Shown in pieces: positions 25,871-35,441 of a DNA stretch of 64,000 nt. How positions within the stretch are numbered: position 1 is the stretch's first letter; the number at the start of each line of letters is the position of its first letter. A program made the position numbers and the translations under genes. The notes beneath the pieces were generated by a model. The model was not told the DNA's origin, did no database searches, and saw only the letters and a list, made by a program, of their open reading frames with translations. The stretch comes from Collimonas rhizosphaerae (lineage in GTDB: Bacteria > Pseudomonadota > Gammaproteobacteria > Burkholderiales > Burkholderiaceae_D). The stretch covers positions 15,953 to 79,952 of the forward strand of contig NZ_JBANDC010000023.1 of assembly GCF_038896935.1 (NCBI RefSeq). Reading direction: 5' to 3'.

Positions 25871-27523
25871 TCACGCGGTTGGCAAGACATGCCCTTTGAA
25901 CTGTTCCCGCAATTTGTTTTTCAGCAGCTTGCCGGTGGCGCCCAGCGGCAAGGCGTCGACAAACACCACATCGTCCGGCGTCCACCATTTGGCGACCTTG
26001 CCCTCGAAAAATTTGAGCAGCTGCGCGCTGTCCACTTCCATGCCCGGCTTCCGGACCACCACCAGCAATGGCCGCTCATCCCACTTCGGATGAAAGATGC
26101 CGATGCAGGCGGCCATCTGCACGGCCGGATGCGCCATCACGATGTTTTCCAGGTCTATGCTGCTGATCCACTCGCCGCCTGACTTGATGACGTCCTTGCT
26201 GCGGTCGGTGATCTGCATGTAGCCGTCGGCGTCGATGGTCGCCACGTCGCCGGTAGCGAACCAGCCATCCTGCAGCACCGCCCCGCCCTCATTCTTGAAA
26301 TAGGTATCGATGATCCACGGCCCCTTGACCAGCAGGTTGCCGTAGGTTTCGCCATCCCACGGCAGTTCCTTGCCGGCGTCGTCGACAATCTTCATGTCGA
26401 CCCCGTAGATCACATGGCCCTGCTTTTGCAGCAGCAGTTCCTGCTGTTCGACCGGCAGCGACAGATGCCTGGTCTGCAGGCAGCAGGAGGTGCCCAATGG
26501 CGACATCTCGGTCATGCCCCAGGCGTGCACCACCTCGACGCCATGGCGATGGCGCAAAGCCTGCATCATCGCCGGCGGACAGGCGGAGCCGCCGATGATG
26601 GTGCGCTTGAAGCTGGAAAATTTCAGCTGGTTCTGGTCCAGGTAATTCAGCAGGCCAAGCCAGACGGTCGGCACGCCGGCGGAGATCGTCACCTGCTCCT
26701 GCTCGAACAGTTCATACAGCGATTTGCCATCCAGCGCGGCGCCCGGGAACACCATCTTCGCGCCGGTAATCGGCACCGCATAGGGCAGACCCCAAGCATT
26801 GACGTGGAACATCGGCACCACCGGCAGCACGGCGTCGCGCCCCGATATGTTCATGGTGTCGGGCATGATCGACGCCAGCGAATGCAATACCGTTGAACGA
26901 TGCGAGTACAGGGCGCCCTTGGGGTTGCCGGTGGTGCCGGAGGTATAACACAGGCTGGAAGCTGAATTCTCGTCAAACAGGGGCCAGTCGTAGTCGTCCG
27001 AACTGGCCTCCAGCAGCGCTTCGTAGCACAGCAGGTTCGGCAGCTTGCTCTCTGGCGGCATGTGTTCAGGAGCACACAAGGCAATGTAGCCCTTGATGGT
27101 CTTGGCCAGCGGCGCGACCGCCTCGACCAGCGGCAGGAAGCAGATATCGAACAGCAGGTACTGGTCTTCGGCGTGGTTGGCGATATAGCCGATCAGGTCG
27201 GGGTGCAGGCGCGGATTGATGGTGTGCAGCACCGCTCCCGACCCGGACACCGCATAGTACGCTTCCATGTGCCGGTAGCCGTTCCAGGCCAGCGTAGCGA
27301 CCCGCTCGCCCATGCCCACGCCTAGCGCGGCCAAGGCATTGGCGAGCTTGCGCGCGCGCCGGTGGCAATCGCTATAGGTATAACGGTGGAGATCGCCTTC
27401 GACCCGCCGCGACACGATTTCATTGCGGCCGAAATAGCGGTCGGCGTGCTGGATAATGCTGGAGATGAGCAATGGCTGGCTCATCATCTGCCCCATCAGC
27501 GGGCTCTTGGGATATTGGGGCAT
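25871..27523 (-). CDS. Long-chain fatty acid--CoA ligase (AMP-forming)
   Basis: This acyl-adenylate/thioester-forming enzyme has 550 residues. AGGAGA stands five bases ahead of ATG at 27523, making this start better than the ATG nine codons upstream. The P-loop-like motif is SSLCYTSGTTGNPKGALYSH. The adenylate-binding motif is HAWGMTEMSPLGT, and the hinge GYMQITDRSKDVIKSGGEW has the conserved Asp and Lys. The C-terminal catalytic Lys lies in LPLGATGKLLKNKLR. It activates fatty acids for beta-oxidation or lipid synthesis; medium- against long-chain preference cannot be read from sequence. It stands alone between a terminator and a convergent gene. Confidence 0.9.
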   Translation of the reverse strand: MPQYPKSPLMGQMMSQPLLISSIIQHADRYFGRNEIVSRRVEGDLHRYTYSDCHRRARKLANALAALGVGMGERVATLAWNGYRHMEAYYAVSGSGAVLHTINPRLHPDLIGYIANHAEDQYLLFDICFLPLVEAVAPLAKTIKGYIALCAPEHMPPESKLPNLLCYEALLEASSDDYDWPLFDENSASSLCYTSGTTGNPKGALYSHRSTVLHSLASIMPDTMNISGRDAVLPVVPMFHVNAWGLPYAVPITGAKMVFPGAALDGKSLYELFEQEQVTISAGVPTVWLGLLNYLDQNQLKFSSFKRTIIGGSACPPAMMQALRHRHGVEVVHAWGMTEMSPLGTSCCLQTRHLSLPVEQQELLLQKQGHVIYGVDMKIVDDAGKELPWDGETYGNLLVKGPWIIDTYFKNEGGAVLQDGWFATGDVATIDADGYMQITDRSKDVIKSGGEWISSIDLENIVMAHPAVQMAACIGIFHPKWDERPLLVVVRKPGMEVDSAQLLKFFEGKVAKWWTPDDVVFVDALPLGATGKLLKNKLREQFKGHVLPTA

Positions 27524-27612
27524 CGCATCTCCTGGCGCGTATTTTTTCACATTGGAATGCCACTGTTTTTATTGCAATTTACACGTTTTATCCGCGCCGG
27601 AGATGCATGGCA

Positions 27613-27664
27613 CAAAAAAAAAGACCCAGCTTTGCCGCCGGTCACTTGGCGGTAAAGCTGGGTC
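27613..27664 (-). terminator. Terminator of maeB
   Basis: A 17-bp stem with one G-U pair joins GACCCAGCTTTGCCGCC (27623-27639) to its complement ending at 27664, with an eight-base loop. On the minus strand it is followed by nine T residues. It starts 38 bases after the maeB stop. Confidence 0.9.
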
Positions 27665-27701
27665 CTTCTATTCCTGCTGATGTTTTATTGCTGTTTCTGG
27701 C

Positions 27702-30014
27702 TTAGCGCGCGGAAATCGCATCCACCACGCACAGCGCAGTCATGTTGACGATACGGCGCACGGTGGCCGACGGCGTCAGGATATGGACCGGCTTGGCGCA
27801 GCCGAGCAGGATGGGACCAACCGCAACGCCGTTGCCGCAGGTATTCTTGAGCAGGTTGTAGGCGATGTTGGCGGCGTCGATGTTAGGCATCACCAGCAGG
27901 TTGGCGTCGCCTTTCAGGGCCGAATCCGGCATCACTTTGCGCAGCAGCTCGGTATCCAGCGCAGTGTCGCCGTGCATTTCGCCGTCCACTTCCAGATCCG
28001 GCGCCTGCTCCTTGATGATGGCCAAGGCATTCCGCATTTTTTGCGCCGAAGCGCTGTTGCTGGTGCCGAAATTGGAATGGGACAGCAAGGCAGCGCGCGG
28101 CTTGATGCCGAAACGCAGCATTTCTTCCGCGGCCAGGATCGTGATTTCCGCCAGCTGCTCGGCAGTCGGATCTTCGTTGACATGGGTATCGACCAGCACC
28201 AGCTGCCGGCTCGGCAGGATCAGCGCATTCATCGCGGCGTAGACATTGACGCCATCGCGGCGGCCCAGCACCTTGTCGATATAGTTCAAATGCAGGCTGG
28301 TAGTGCCGTAGGTGCCGCAGATCATGCCGTCGGCATGGCCCTTGTGGATCGCCATCGAACCGATCAGCGTATGGCGGCGGCGCATTTCCAGCTTGGCGTA
28401 CTGTTCGGTCACGCCCTGGCGCTTGGTCATCGCCAGGAAAGTCTGCCAGTAGTCGCGATAGCGTTCGTCGAAATCAGGATTGATGACTTCAAAGTCGACA
28501 TCCGCTTTCAGGCGCAGGCCAAAGCGCTCGATGCGCTGCTGCAGCACCGCAGGCCGGCCGACCAGGATCGGACGCGCCAGGTTTTCGTCAACCACCACCT
28601 GCACTGCGCGCAGTACGCGCTCCTCTTCGCCTTCGGCGTACACGATGCGCTTTTTCTCGGCCGACGTCTTCTTGGCGGCCTGGAACAGCGGCCGCATGAA
28701 CGTGCCGCTGCGGTAAACGAACTGCTGCAGCTTGTCGATGTAGGCTTCCATGTCCTTGATCGGACGGCTGGCGACGCCGGACGCCTCGGCAGCCTTGGCC
28801 ACCGCCGGCGCGATCTTGATCATCAGGCGCGGATCGAACGGCTTTGGAATGATGTACTCAGGGCCGAACGACAGGTTGGTGATGCCGTACGTCGTTGCGA
28901 CGATGTCCGACTGTTCGGCTTGCGCCAGTTCGGCGATCGCATGCACCACCGCGATTTCCATTTCACGGGTGATGGTGGTGGCGCCGCAATCGAGGGCGCC
29001 GCGGAAAATGTACGGGAAACACAGGACGTTGTTGACCTGGTTCGGATAGTCCGAACGGCCGGTCGCCATGACGGCGTCGTCGCGCACCGCCTTGACGTCT
29101 TCCGGCAGGATTTCAGGCGTCGGGTTGGCCAGCGCCAGCACCAGCGGCCGCGCCGCCATCGCCTTCACCATGTCTTGCTTGAGCACGCCGCCGGCCGACA
29201 GGCCGAGGAAAATGTCGGCGCCGGGAATCAGTTCAGCCAGGGTGCGCGCATCGGTCTCGCGGGCGAAACGTTCCTTGTCCGGGTCCATCAGTTCAACCCG
29301 GCCTTTATAGACCACGCCGGCCAGGTCGGTGACGAAAATATTCTCGATCGGGAAACCGAGGTCAACGATCAGGTCCAGGCAGGCCAGCGCCGCGGCGCCC
29401 GCGCCCGACACCACCAGCTTGCAGCTCTTGATGTCTTTGCCCACGACTTTCAGGCCGTTCAGGATCGCCGCGCCGACGATGATGGCGGTGCCGTGCTGGT
29501 CGTCATGGAATACCGGGATCTTCATGCGGTCGCGCAGCTTGCGTTCGATCTCGAAGCATTCCGGCGCCTTGATGTCTTCCAGGTTGATGCCGCCGAAGGT
29601 CGGCTCCAGCGAAGCGATGATGTCGCACAGCTTTTCCGGATTGGTTTCGTTGATTTCAATATCGAAGACATCGATGCCGGCGAATTTCTTGAACAGCACG
29701 CCCTTGCCTTCCATCACCGGCTTCGACGCCAGCGGCCCGATGTTGCCCAGGCCAAGCACGGCGGTGCCGTTGGTGATCACGGCGACCAGGTTGCCGCGCG
29801 CGGTGTAGCGGAAAGCATTGGCCGGATCGGCCACGATTTCTTCGCAAGCCGCAGCCACGCCTGGCGAATATGCCAGCGCCAGGTCGCGCTGGTTGGTCAA
29901 TAGCTTGGTCGGGGTAACGCTGATTTTCCCCGGGGTCGGAAACTCGTGGTACTCAAGCGCCGCCTGACGCAATTGTTGACGAAGTTCTTCTTTTTTATCG
30001 ATCATCGAATCCAT
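27702..30014 (-). CDS. maeB: NADP-dependent malic enzyme with phosphotransacetylase-like domain
   Basis: This two-domain enzyme has 770 residues and oxidatively decarboxylates malate to pyruvate, feeding gluconeogenesis and NADPH. The N-terminal malic enzyme domain (to about 430) has TNQRDLALAYSPGVAAACEE, NGTAVLGLGNIGPLASKPVM, FHDDQHGTAIIVGAAILNGL and the nucleotide site VVSGAGAAALACLDL. The C-terminal 330 residues resemble phosphate acetyltransferase (KKRIVYAEGEEERVLRA; LLVMPNIDAANIAYNLLK), which is regulatory in MaeB enzymes. ATG at 30014 is used; ATG at 30005 is nearly as likely. The gene is monocistronic, with a strong terminator. Confidence 0.95.
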   Translation of the reverse strand: MDSMIDKKEELRQQLRQAALEYHEFPTPGKISVTPTKLLTNQRDLALAYSPGVAAACEEIVADPANAFRYTARGNLVAVITNGTAVLGLGNIGPLASKPVMEGKGVLFKKFAGIDVFDIEINETNPEKLCDIIASLEPTFGGINLEDIKAPECFEIERKLRDRMKIPVFHDDQHGTAIIVGAAILNGLKVVGKDIKSCKLVVSGAGAAALACLDLIVDLGFPIENIFVTDLAGVVYKGRVELMDPDKERFARETDARTLAELIPGADIFLGLSAGGVLKQDMVKAMAARPLVLALANPTPEILPEDVKAVRDDAVMATGRSDYPNQVNNVLCFPYIFRGALDCGATTITREMEIAVVHAIAELAQAEQSDIVATTYGITNLSFGPEYIIPKPFDPRLMIKIAPAVAKAAEASGVASRPIKDMEAYIDKLQQFVYRSGTFMRPLFQAAKKTSAEKKRIVYAEGEEERVLRAVQVVVDENLARPILVGRPAVLQQRIERFGLRLKADVDFEVINPDFDERYRDYWQTFLAMTKRQGVTEQYAKLEMRRRHTLIGSMAIHKGHADGMICGTYGTTSLHLNYIDKVLGRRDGVNVYAAMNALILPSRQLVLVDTHVNEDPTAEQLAEITILAAEEMLRFGIKPRAALLSHSNFGTSNSASAQKMRNALAIIKEQAPDLEVDGEMHGDTALDTELLRKVMPDSALKGDANLLVMPNIDAANIAYNLLKNTCGNGVAVGPILLGCAKPVHILTPSATVRRIVNMTALCVVDAISAR

Positions 30015-30185
30015 ATGCGTCTGTCCCCAAGCGTAACAAGTGAAAGTCATTGATTTTATCAGACTGGTCGCGGCCGACTATGTGAATTTCGCATGGTGAA
30101 CAGCTATTTCATAGGATAATCTATAAAAACTATTGAATTCTATAAATAAAATCTTAAAAACTATCAACCTCCATGCAGCCACTCC

Positions 30186-30252
30186 GTCATCCCCGCGCAC
30201 GCGGGGATCCACCTTGCCGGCTAAAATGGATTCCCGCGTGCGCGGGAATGAC
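30186..30252. repeat. Pair of inverted REP-like palindromic elements
   Basis: The first element (30186-30211) contains CCCCGCGCACGCGGGG. The second (30227-30252) contains TTCCCGCGTGCGCGGGAA. The two are inverted copies that differ at two of about 26 positions, and begin GTCAT with TCCA at the inner edge. This layout matches REP/BIME elements found in many intergenic spaces. Confidence 0.8.
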
Positions 30253-30308
30253 CGGGGCGCGGAGCTGGGGTCGCCTAGACCGGGGCGCGGAGCCGGGGTC
30301 GCCTAGAC
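30253..30308. repeat. 28-base tandem direct repeat, two copies
   Basis: Two adjacent 28-base units (30253-30280 and 30281-30308) start CGGGGCGCGGAG and end GTCGCCTAGAC. They differ by one base (T or C at position 14). Confidence 0.85.
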
Positions 30309-30478
30309 GCTGCAGAAGTTATTCCCGCCTTAACCGAACGGTATTACGCCGCAGGGTCTGATTTAGAAATGATTGAGATCCAAGCGCTTGTTGTAAAATT
30401 GGCCGCCGCAAACTTCGCGGCGGCGAACATGCCGCGCATCGCGTTCCTCGCTGCCGCCAACCATCTTTCAGGACATTC

Positions 30479-31657
30479 ATGAAACCCATCATCATCATCG
30501 GCGCCGGCATGGCTGCATATTCCCTGGCGCGCGAGGTGCGCAAGCTGGACAAGACGGCCGCGCTGCTGATCATTACTGCCGACGATGGCGGTTTCTATTC
30601 CAAGCCGATGCTGTCCAACGCTTTCGCGCAAAAGAAACTGGCGGCGCAGCTGATCTCGCAAAGCGCGGTGCAGATGGCGGAACAGATCGGCGCCAACATC
30701 ATGACCAAGACCCGCGTCAACGGCATCGACACCGCGGCCAAGGTGGTCGATACCAGCATGGGCGCTTTCGAATACGCGCACCTGGTGATTGCCGTAGGCG
30801 CCCAGCCTATCCGACTGAACATCGCCGGCGACGCCGCCGACCGCGTGCTGTCGGTCAACCACATCGAAGACTACGCCACCTTCCGCGCCAAGCTGCTGCC
30901 TGACCAGCAGGCAACGGCGCGCGTGGCGATCCTGGGCGCCGGCCTGATCGGCTGCGAATTCGCCGACGACCTCGCAGCACATGGCCACACGGTGACGCTG
31001 ATCGATCCCAATTCGCTGCCATTGGCTGCGCTGGCGGCGCCGGCTTTATCGGAAGGTTTGCATGCCGCGCTGACTGCCCGCGGCATCGCCCTCCAGCTCG
31101 GCACAACCGCCGCCAGCATCGACCATGCCGACGGCGCGATCAAGCTCACCTTGTCGAACGGCGAAGTGGTGATTGCCGATGTGGTCCTGTCCGCAGTCGG
31201 CCTGCGTCCTGACCTGGCGCTGGCGCAAGCAGCCAAATTGGCTACCGGCCGCGGCATCATGATTGACAGCCATGGCCGCACCAGCGCCGCCGACGTGTAT
31301 GCACTCGGAGATTGCGCCGAGTACCGTGTCGACAGCGAAGGCCGCACCAGTCCCCTGCCATACATCGCGCCGATCCTTACCGCGGCACGCGCGATTGCCA
31401 AGACCCTGACGGGCGAAGATACCGCGATCGACCTGAAACATTCGCCGGTGATCGTCAAGACCCCGAGCTATCCGCTGGCGCTGGTGCCGCCGCCGTCGCA
31501 CACAGTGGCGGCGGGCCGCTGGGAAACCGAATTGAATGGCGCGACCACCATTTGTCGCTTCTTTGATGCACAGGGAGTGATGGTAGGTTTTGGCGTAGCG
31601 CCGCAAGAAGCGAAAATCCGCCAAGCCTTGATGGCGGCCTTAGGCACTACGATTTAA
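30479..31657 (+). CDS. NAD(P)/FAD-dependent oxidoreductase, rubredoxin reductase-like
   Basis: This 392-residue pyridine nucleotide-disulfide oxidoreductase-fold flavoprotein has a first FAD-binding fingerprint IIIIGAGMAAYSLAREVRKL, an NAD(P)-binding fingerprint VAILGAGLIGCEFADDLAAH and the distal FAD motif TSAADVYALGDCAEY. FYSKPMLSNAFAQKK resembles the active region of rubredoxin reductases (RubB/AlkT). No redox-active Cys pair is seen, which is normal for that group. It would pass electrons from NAD(P)H to rubredoxin. No rubredoxin gene or alkane hydroxylase is in the window, so the acceptor is unproven. Confidence 0.85.
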   Translation: MKPIIIIGAGMAAYSLAREVRKLDKTAALLIITADDGGFYSKPMLSNAFAQKKLAAQLISQSAVQMAEQIGANIMTKTRVNGIDTAAKVVDTSMGAFEYAHLVIAVGAQPIRLNIAGDAADRVLSVNHIEDYATFRAKLLPDQQATARVAILGAGLIGCEFADDLAAHGHTVTLIDPNSLPLAALAAPALSEGLHAALTARGIALQLGTTAASIDHADGAIKLTLSNGEVVIADVVLSAVGLRPDLALAQAAKLATGRGIMIDSHGRTSAADVYALGDCAEYRVDSEGRTSPLPYIAPILTAARAIAKTLTGEDTAIDLKHSPVIVKTPSYPLALVPPPSHTVAAGRWETELNGATTICRFFDAQGVMVGFGVAPQEAKIRQALMAALGTTI

Positions 31658-31695
31658 GGAATTGGGCGGCGCTGCTGTCGGGCGCCGCCGGGACC

Positions 31696-33531
31696 TCAGG
31701 CAAATTCGGCAATCAGCTCAACGATTTCCGCACCGTAGGTCTCCAGCTTTTTCTCGCCGACGCCGCTGACGCCGCGCAGGTCATCCAGCGACGACGGCTG
31801 CGCCTTGGCGATTTCGCGCATGGTGGCGTCGTGGAAGATGACGTAAGCGGGGACATTGTGCTTGCGCGCAGTCTCGACCCGCCACCAGCGCAGCTTCTCG
31901 AAAATCGCCTGCTCCAGCGTCGACAGGTCGGTTTCGACATACCCCTTGGGCTTGCTGCCGCTGCGCTTTTGCTTGACCGGTTTCTGGTACTCGCGCAACT
32001 GCACCTGCTGCTCGCCGCGCAGTACCGGCCGCGCCGCATCGGTCAGCTTAAGGGCGCTGTATGCCTCATGGTCGACCGTGATCAGGCCCAGCGCAATCGA
32101 CTGCCGCAGGATCGCCCGCCATTCGGCTTCGCTGCGGTCGCTGCCGATGCCAAAGGTGGAAAGCTGGTCATGGCGCCACTGCTTGATCTTGTCGGAATCT
32201 ATGCCGCGCAACACATCCATCACGTGCATCGCGCCGAAACGCTGGTCGACCCGGTAGATCGTCGACAGCAGCTTTTGCACCACCACGGTCGCATCGAACG
32301 ATACCGGCGGGCTCATGCAGGTATCGCAATTGCCGCAGCGCTCGGAACCCTGGCCGAAATAATCCAGCAAACGTACGCGCCGGCAATGCAAGGTCTCGCA
32401 CAAGCCGAGCATCGCATCCAGCTTGACGCCCAGCACCCGCTTGAAGATTTCGCCGGCCTCGGATTCGTCGATCATGCGCCGCTGCTGCACCACATCCTGC
32501 AAGCCATACGCCATCCAGGCATTGGCAGGGGCGCCGTCGCGGCCGGCGCGGCCGGTTTCCTGGTAGTAGCCCTCTATGCTTTTCGGCAGATCCAGATGGG
32601 CGACAAAACGCACATCCGGCTTGTCGATCCCCATGCCGAAGGCGATGGTGGCCACCATCACGATGCCGTCTTCGCGCAGGAAGCGGCCCTGGTTCTTGGT
32701 TCGTTGCGCATAGTCCATGCCTGCATGGTAGGGCAAGGCCCGGATCCCCTGCTGCTCCAGGAATTCAGCGGTTTCTTCCACCTTCTTGCGCGACAGGCAA
32801 TACACGATGCCGGCGTCGCCCGCATGTTCGCTCTGGATGAAATCGAGCAGCTGCTTGCGGCCGTTGGCTTTCTCGACAATCTGGTAGCGGATATTGGGAC
32901 GGTCAAAAGAGGAAACGAAACGCGCGCCCTGCTCCAGCTGCAGACGCAGCGCGATTTCCTCGCGGGTCTGCTGGTCGGCGGTCGCCGTCAGCGCAATCCG
33001 CGGCACTTGCGGGAAGCGCTCATGCAGGATCGACAACTTGATATATTCGGGACGGAAGTCATGCCCCCATTGCGATACGCAATGCGCCTCGTCGATGGCG
33101 AACAAGGCAATCTTGGACGATTCCAGCAGGTCCAGGCAGCGCGGAGTCAGCAAGCGTTCCGGCGCCACATACACCAGGTCGAGATCGCCGCTGCGCACGC
33201 GGCGCTCGATCTGCGAAGCTTCTTCGTAGGTTTGCGTCGAATTCAGGAAAGCAGCGCGCACCCCGACTTCGGCCAGCGCATCGACCTGGTCCTGCATCAG
33301 CGCGATCAGCGGCGACACCACCACGCCGACGCCGTCCCGCAGCAGGGCCGGGATCTGGTAGCACAGCGACTTGCCGCCGCCGGTCGGCATCAATACCAGC
33401 GCATCGCCGCCGTTGGCTACATGGCTGACAATCTCAGCCTGCTGGCCACGGAAAGAGGGATAACCGAATACCGTTTGCAGTATATGGAGTGCTTGCGGGT
33501 CGGAACCGGCGGATGCATCTGAATGTGGCAT
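31696..33531 (-). CDS. recQ: ATP-dependent DNA helicase RecQ
   Basis: This 611-residue helicase is of typical length. Motif 0/I region: FGYPSFRGQQAEIVSHVANG and LMPTGGGKSLCYQIPAL. Motif II is DEAHC with CVSQWGHDFRPEY after it (aromatic-rich loop). Motifs V and VI are ATIAFGMGIDKPDVRFVAH and YYQETGRAGRDG. The zinc-binding part has RRVRLLDYFGQ then CGNCDTC, a winged-helix RQC region follows, and one HRDC domain closes the protein (VPAYVIFHDATMREIAKAQP). RecQ acts in the RecF recombination pathway and fork repair. It converges with the flavoprotein gene and is 23 bases from the uppP paralogue. Confidence 0.97.
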   Translation of the reverse strand: MPHSDASAGSDPQALHILQTVFGYPSFRGQQAEIVSHVANGGDALVLMPTGGGKSLCYQIPALLRDGVGVVVSPLIALMQDQVDALAEVGVRAAFLNSTQTYEEASQIERRVRSGDLDLVYVAPERLLTPRCLDLLESSKIALFAIDEAHCVSQWGHDFRPEYIKLSILHERFPQVPRIALTATADQQTREEIALRLQLEQGARFVSSFDRPNIRYQIVEKANGRKQLLDFIQSEHAGDAGIVYCLSRKKVEETAEFLEQQGIRALPYHAGMDYAQRTKNQGRFLREDGIVMVATIAFGMGIDKPDVRFVAHLDLPKSIEGYYQETGRAGRDGAPANAWMAYGLQDVVQQRRMIDESEAGEIFKRVLGVKLDAMLGLCETLHCRRVRLLDYFGQGSERCGNCDTCMSPPVSFDATVVVQKLLSTIYRVDQRFGAMHVMDVLRGIDSDKIKQWRHDQLSTFGIGSDRSEAEWRAILRQSIALGLITVDHEAYSALKLTDAARPVLRGEQQVQLREYQKPVKQKRSGSKPKGYVETDLSTLEQAIFEKLRWWRVETARKHNVPAYVIFHDATMREIAKAQPSSLDDLRGVSGVGEKKLETYGAEIVELIAEFA

Positions 33532-33554
33532 TAAATACTTGACGAAGTTTTCTT

Positions 33555-34427
33555 TTAATTAAGGAAGCCGTTATGTACCGCCACCAGGAGGAAAATCCCC
33601 AAAGCGATGCGATACACGATAAACGGCCAGGTCGAGAAGCGCTCCAGGAATTTCATCAAGCCCCAGATCGCGCCGAACGCCGAGACGCTGGCGACCACCA
33701 GGCCGAAAATCAGCAGCATCCAGGTTTCCGCCGGCATGTGCAGGTGGAACAGCACCAGCAATTCTTTCAAGCCGGCCAGGGCGATCGCCGGCAGGCCGAG
33801 CAGGAAAGAAAAGCGCGCCGCTTCTTCGCGCTTGAAATTAAGGAACAAGGCGGCGGTCAGGGTGGAGCCGGAACGCGACACGCCCGGAATCAGCGCCCCC
33901 ACCTGCGCCAAGCCGACAATCAGCGCGTCGCGCAGGCGCATCTCGCCGACCGTACGGCGATGGCGGCAACTCAATTCCGCAATCGCCAGCAATACGCCCA
34001 TGGCGATACAGGCGTAGCCGATCACGCTCAGGCTGCGCAGCGGCGAGCCGCAGGCGTTCAGCACCGGCGCCAGCGCCAGGCCGGCAATCCCGATCGGGAT
34101 CGTCGCCAGGACGATCGCCACCCCGAGCCGGAACGACGGGCTGCTGAAATTGCGCTCACGCACCGCCGTGATGCTGCCGACCGTCACCTCGCGCACATCG
34201 CGCCAGAAGTAGCTGACGACGGCAGCCAGCGCAGCCAGCTGCATCGCCGCGGAAAACGCCGAGCCGGGATCGTGCCAGCCCAGTATGGCCGGGACGATGC
34301 GCATGTGCGCAGTGGAAGAAATCGGCAATAGCTCAGAGATGCCCTGAATTACGCCAAGGATCGCGACCTGCACGTAATCCAGCGATGCAAACCCGATATC
34401 GGTACCAGCGGAACATACACCTGCCAC
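33555..34427 (-). CDS. Undecaprenyl-diphosphatase paralogue (UppP/BacA-like, divergent)
   Basis: This 290-residue polytopic protein starts at GTG, with AGGAGA eight bases upstream. It has the two active-site blocks of the BacA/UppP family: QGISELLPISSTAH at about residues 27-40 and ALIPGVSRSGSTLTAAL near 180. The conserved Glu, Ser, Arg and His residues are present. It is clearly different in the loops from the neighbouring second copy (for example CRHRRTVGEMRLRDALIVGL). UppP enzymes dephosphorylate undecaprenyl pyrophosphate at the membrane to recycle the carrier of cell-wall and polysaccharide synthesis. It is next to the canonical copy, separated by a 70-base gap; it may have another pyrophosphate-lipid substrate. 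Confidence 0.82.
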   Translation of the reverse strand: MAGVCSAGTDIGFASLDYVQVAILGVIQGISELLPISSTAHMRIVPAILGWHDPGSAFSAAMQLAALAAVVSYFWRDVREVTVGSITAVRERNFSSPSFRLGVAIVLATIPIGIAGLALAPVLNACGSPLRSLSVIGYACIAMGVLLAIAELSCRHRRTVGEMRLRDALIVGLAQVGALIPGVSRSGSTLTAALFLNFKREEAARFSFLLGLPAIALAGLKELLVLFHLHMPAETWMLLIFGLVVASVSAFGAIWGLMKFLERFSTWPFIVYRIALGIFLLVAVHNGFLN

Positions 34428-34497
34428 AACACTCTCCTGTTCAGGATCAAATAACGGCCGTTTTCAGATCCGGCCAACTTTTCTGCGGAAGCCCCGC

Positions 34498-35343
34498 TCA
34501 GTGCGCCCAATTCACCCAGCCGGTGTAGCCGGTCACGATCACCACCAGGCCAAACACGATCCGGTACCACGCAAACACGGTGAAATCATGGCTGCTGATA
34601 TAACGCAGCAGCCAGCGCACGCACAGGAATGCCGAAACAAACGCGGCAACGGTGCCGATCGAAAACAGCGGGATGTCGGCGGCGGACAGCAGCGCGCGGT
34701 CCTTGTACAGCGAATAGATGGTGGCGGCAAACAGCGTTGGAATCGCCAGGAAAAACGAAAACTCGGTGGCGGCCTTGCGCGACAGGCCGAACATCATGCC
34801 GCCGATGATCGTGGCGCCGGAACGGCTGGTGCCGGGAATCAGCGCAAACGCCTGGGCAATCCCGATCTTCAATGCATCGAGCGCGCTCATGTCGTCCACC
34901 GACTCGACCCGGGCGACACGGTCGCCGCCCTTGTTGCGGCGCTCGACCCACAGGATGATGAAGCCGCCGACGATCAGCGCAATCGCCACCGGCAAAGGCG
35001 CAAACAGTTTTTCCTTGATCATCTTGCTGAAAAACAGGCCCAGCAACGCTGCCGGCACGAATGCGATGATCAGGTTGACGACCAGCTTGCGCGCCTTGGG
35101 GTCGCTGGTGAGGCCGCGCAGGACCGCGCCGATGCGGGCCCGGTATTCCCAGCACACTGCGAAAATCGCGCCGGCCTGGATGGCAATCTCGAACACTTCG
35201 GCTTTTTCCCGCGTGATGTCGGCGGTGAAATCCAGCAAGCTGCCGGCCAGGATCAGGTGGCCGGTTGACGAGATGGGCAGGAATTCGGTGAATCCCTCGA
35301 CCAGGCCCATGATGAGCACTTTTAACGCAAGAATAATATCCAT
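34498..35343 (-). CDS. uppP: Undecaprenyl-diphosphatase UppP/BacA
   Basis: This 281-residue inner-membrane phosphatase is close to the E. coli length of 273. The start is MDIILALKVLIMGLVEGFTE at 35343 rather than an ATG 11 codons upstream, which gives an unusual tail. Family motifs are EGFTEFLPISSTGH at residues 16-29 and FALIPGTSRSGATIIGGM near 170. About eight hydrophobic segments are seen. It regenerates undecaprenyl phosphate for peptidoglycan, O-antigen and ArnT-type reactions and gives bacitracin resistance when abundant. Confidence 0.94.
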   Translation of the reverse strand: MDIILALKVLIMGLVEGFTEFLPISSTGHLILAGSLLDFTADITREKAEVFEIAIQAGAIFAVCWEYRARIGAVLRGLTSDPKARKLVVNLIIAFVPAALLGLFFSKMIKEKLFAPLPVAIALIVGGFIILWVERRNKGGDRVARVESVDDMSALDALKIGIAQAFALIPGTSRSGATIIGGMMFGLSRKAATEFSFFLAIPTLFAATIYSLYKDRALLSAADIPLFSIGTVAAFVSAFLCVRWLLRYISSHDFTVFAWYRIVFGLVVIVTGYTGWVNWAH

Positions 35344-35441
35344 GTAGTGTGGGAGTAGTAGGAGAAAGGAAATCAAGCGCCGGGCGAATGATACCGCCCT
35401 GGCAGTCGTATTGTTGCGAGTGTTTTCTTAAAACCTGCCGG

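Larger units (their letters stand above)
30015..30478. other. Intergenic region maeB / flavoprotein gene
   Basis: The part next to maeB (30050-30175) is AT-rich and should hold its promoter. From 30186 to 30308 come a pair of REP-like palindromes and a 28-base direct repeat, annotated separately. No gene was seen here. Confidence 0.5.

Noticed and set aside
27783..29903. Open frame of 706 codons on the plus strand, antisense to maeB
   Set aside because: It lies wholly opposite maeB. Its composition (rich in Arg, Gln, His, Asp) is the usual mirror of GC-rich codon use; no family motif is present.
30173..30361. Short frame across the REP-like repeats
   Set aside because: It consists of repeat sequence only; its residues come from the palindromes and tandem units.
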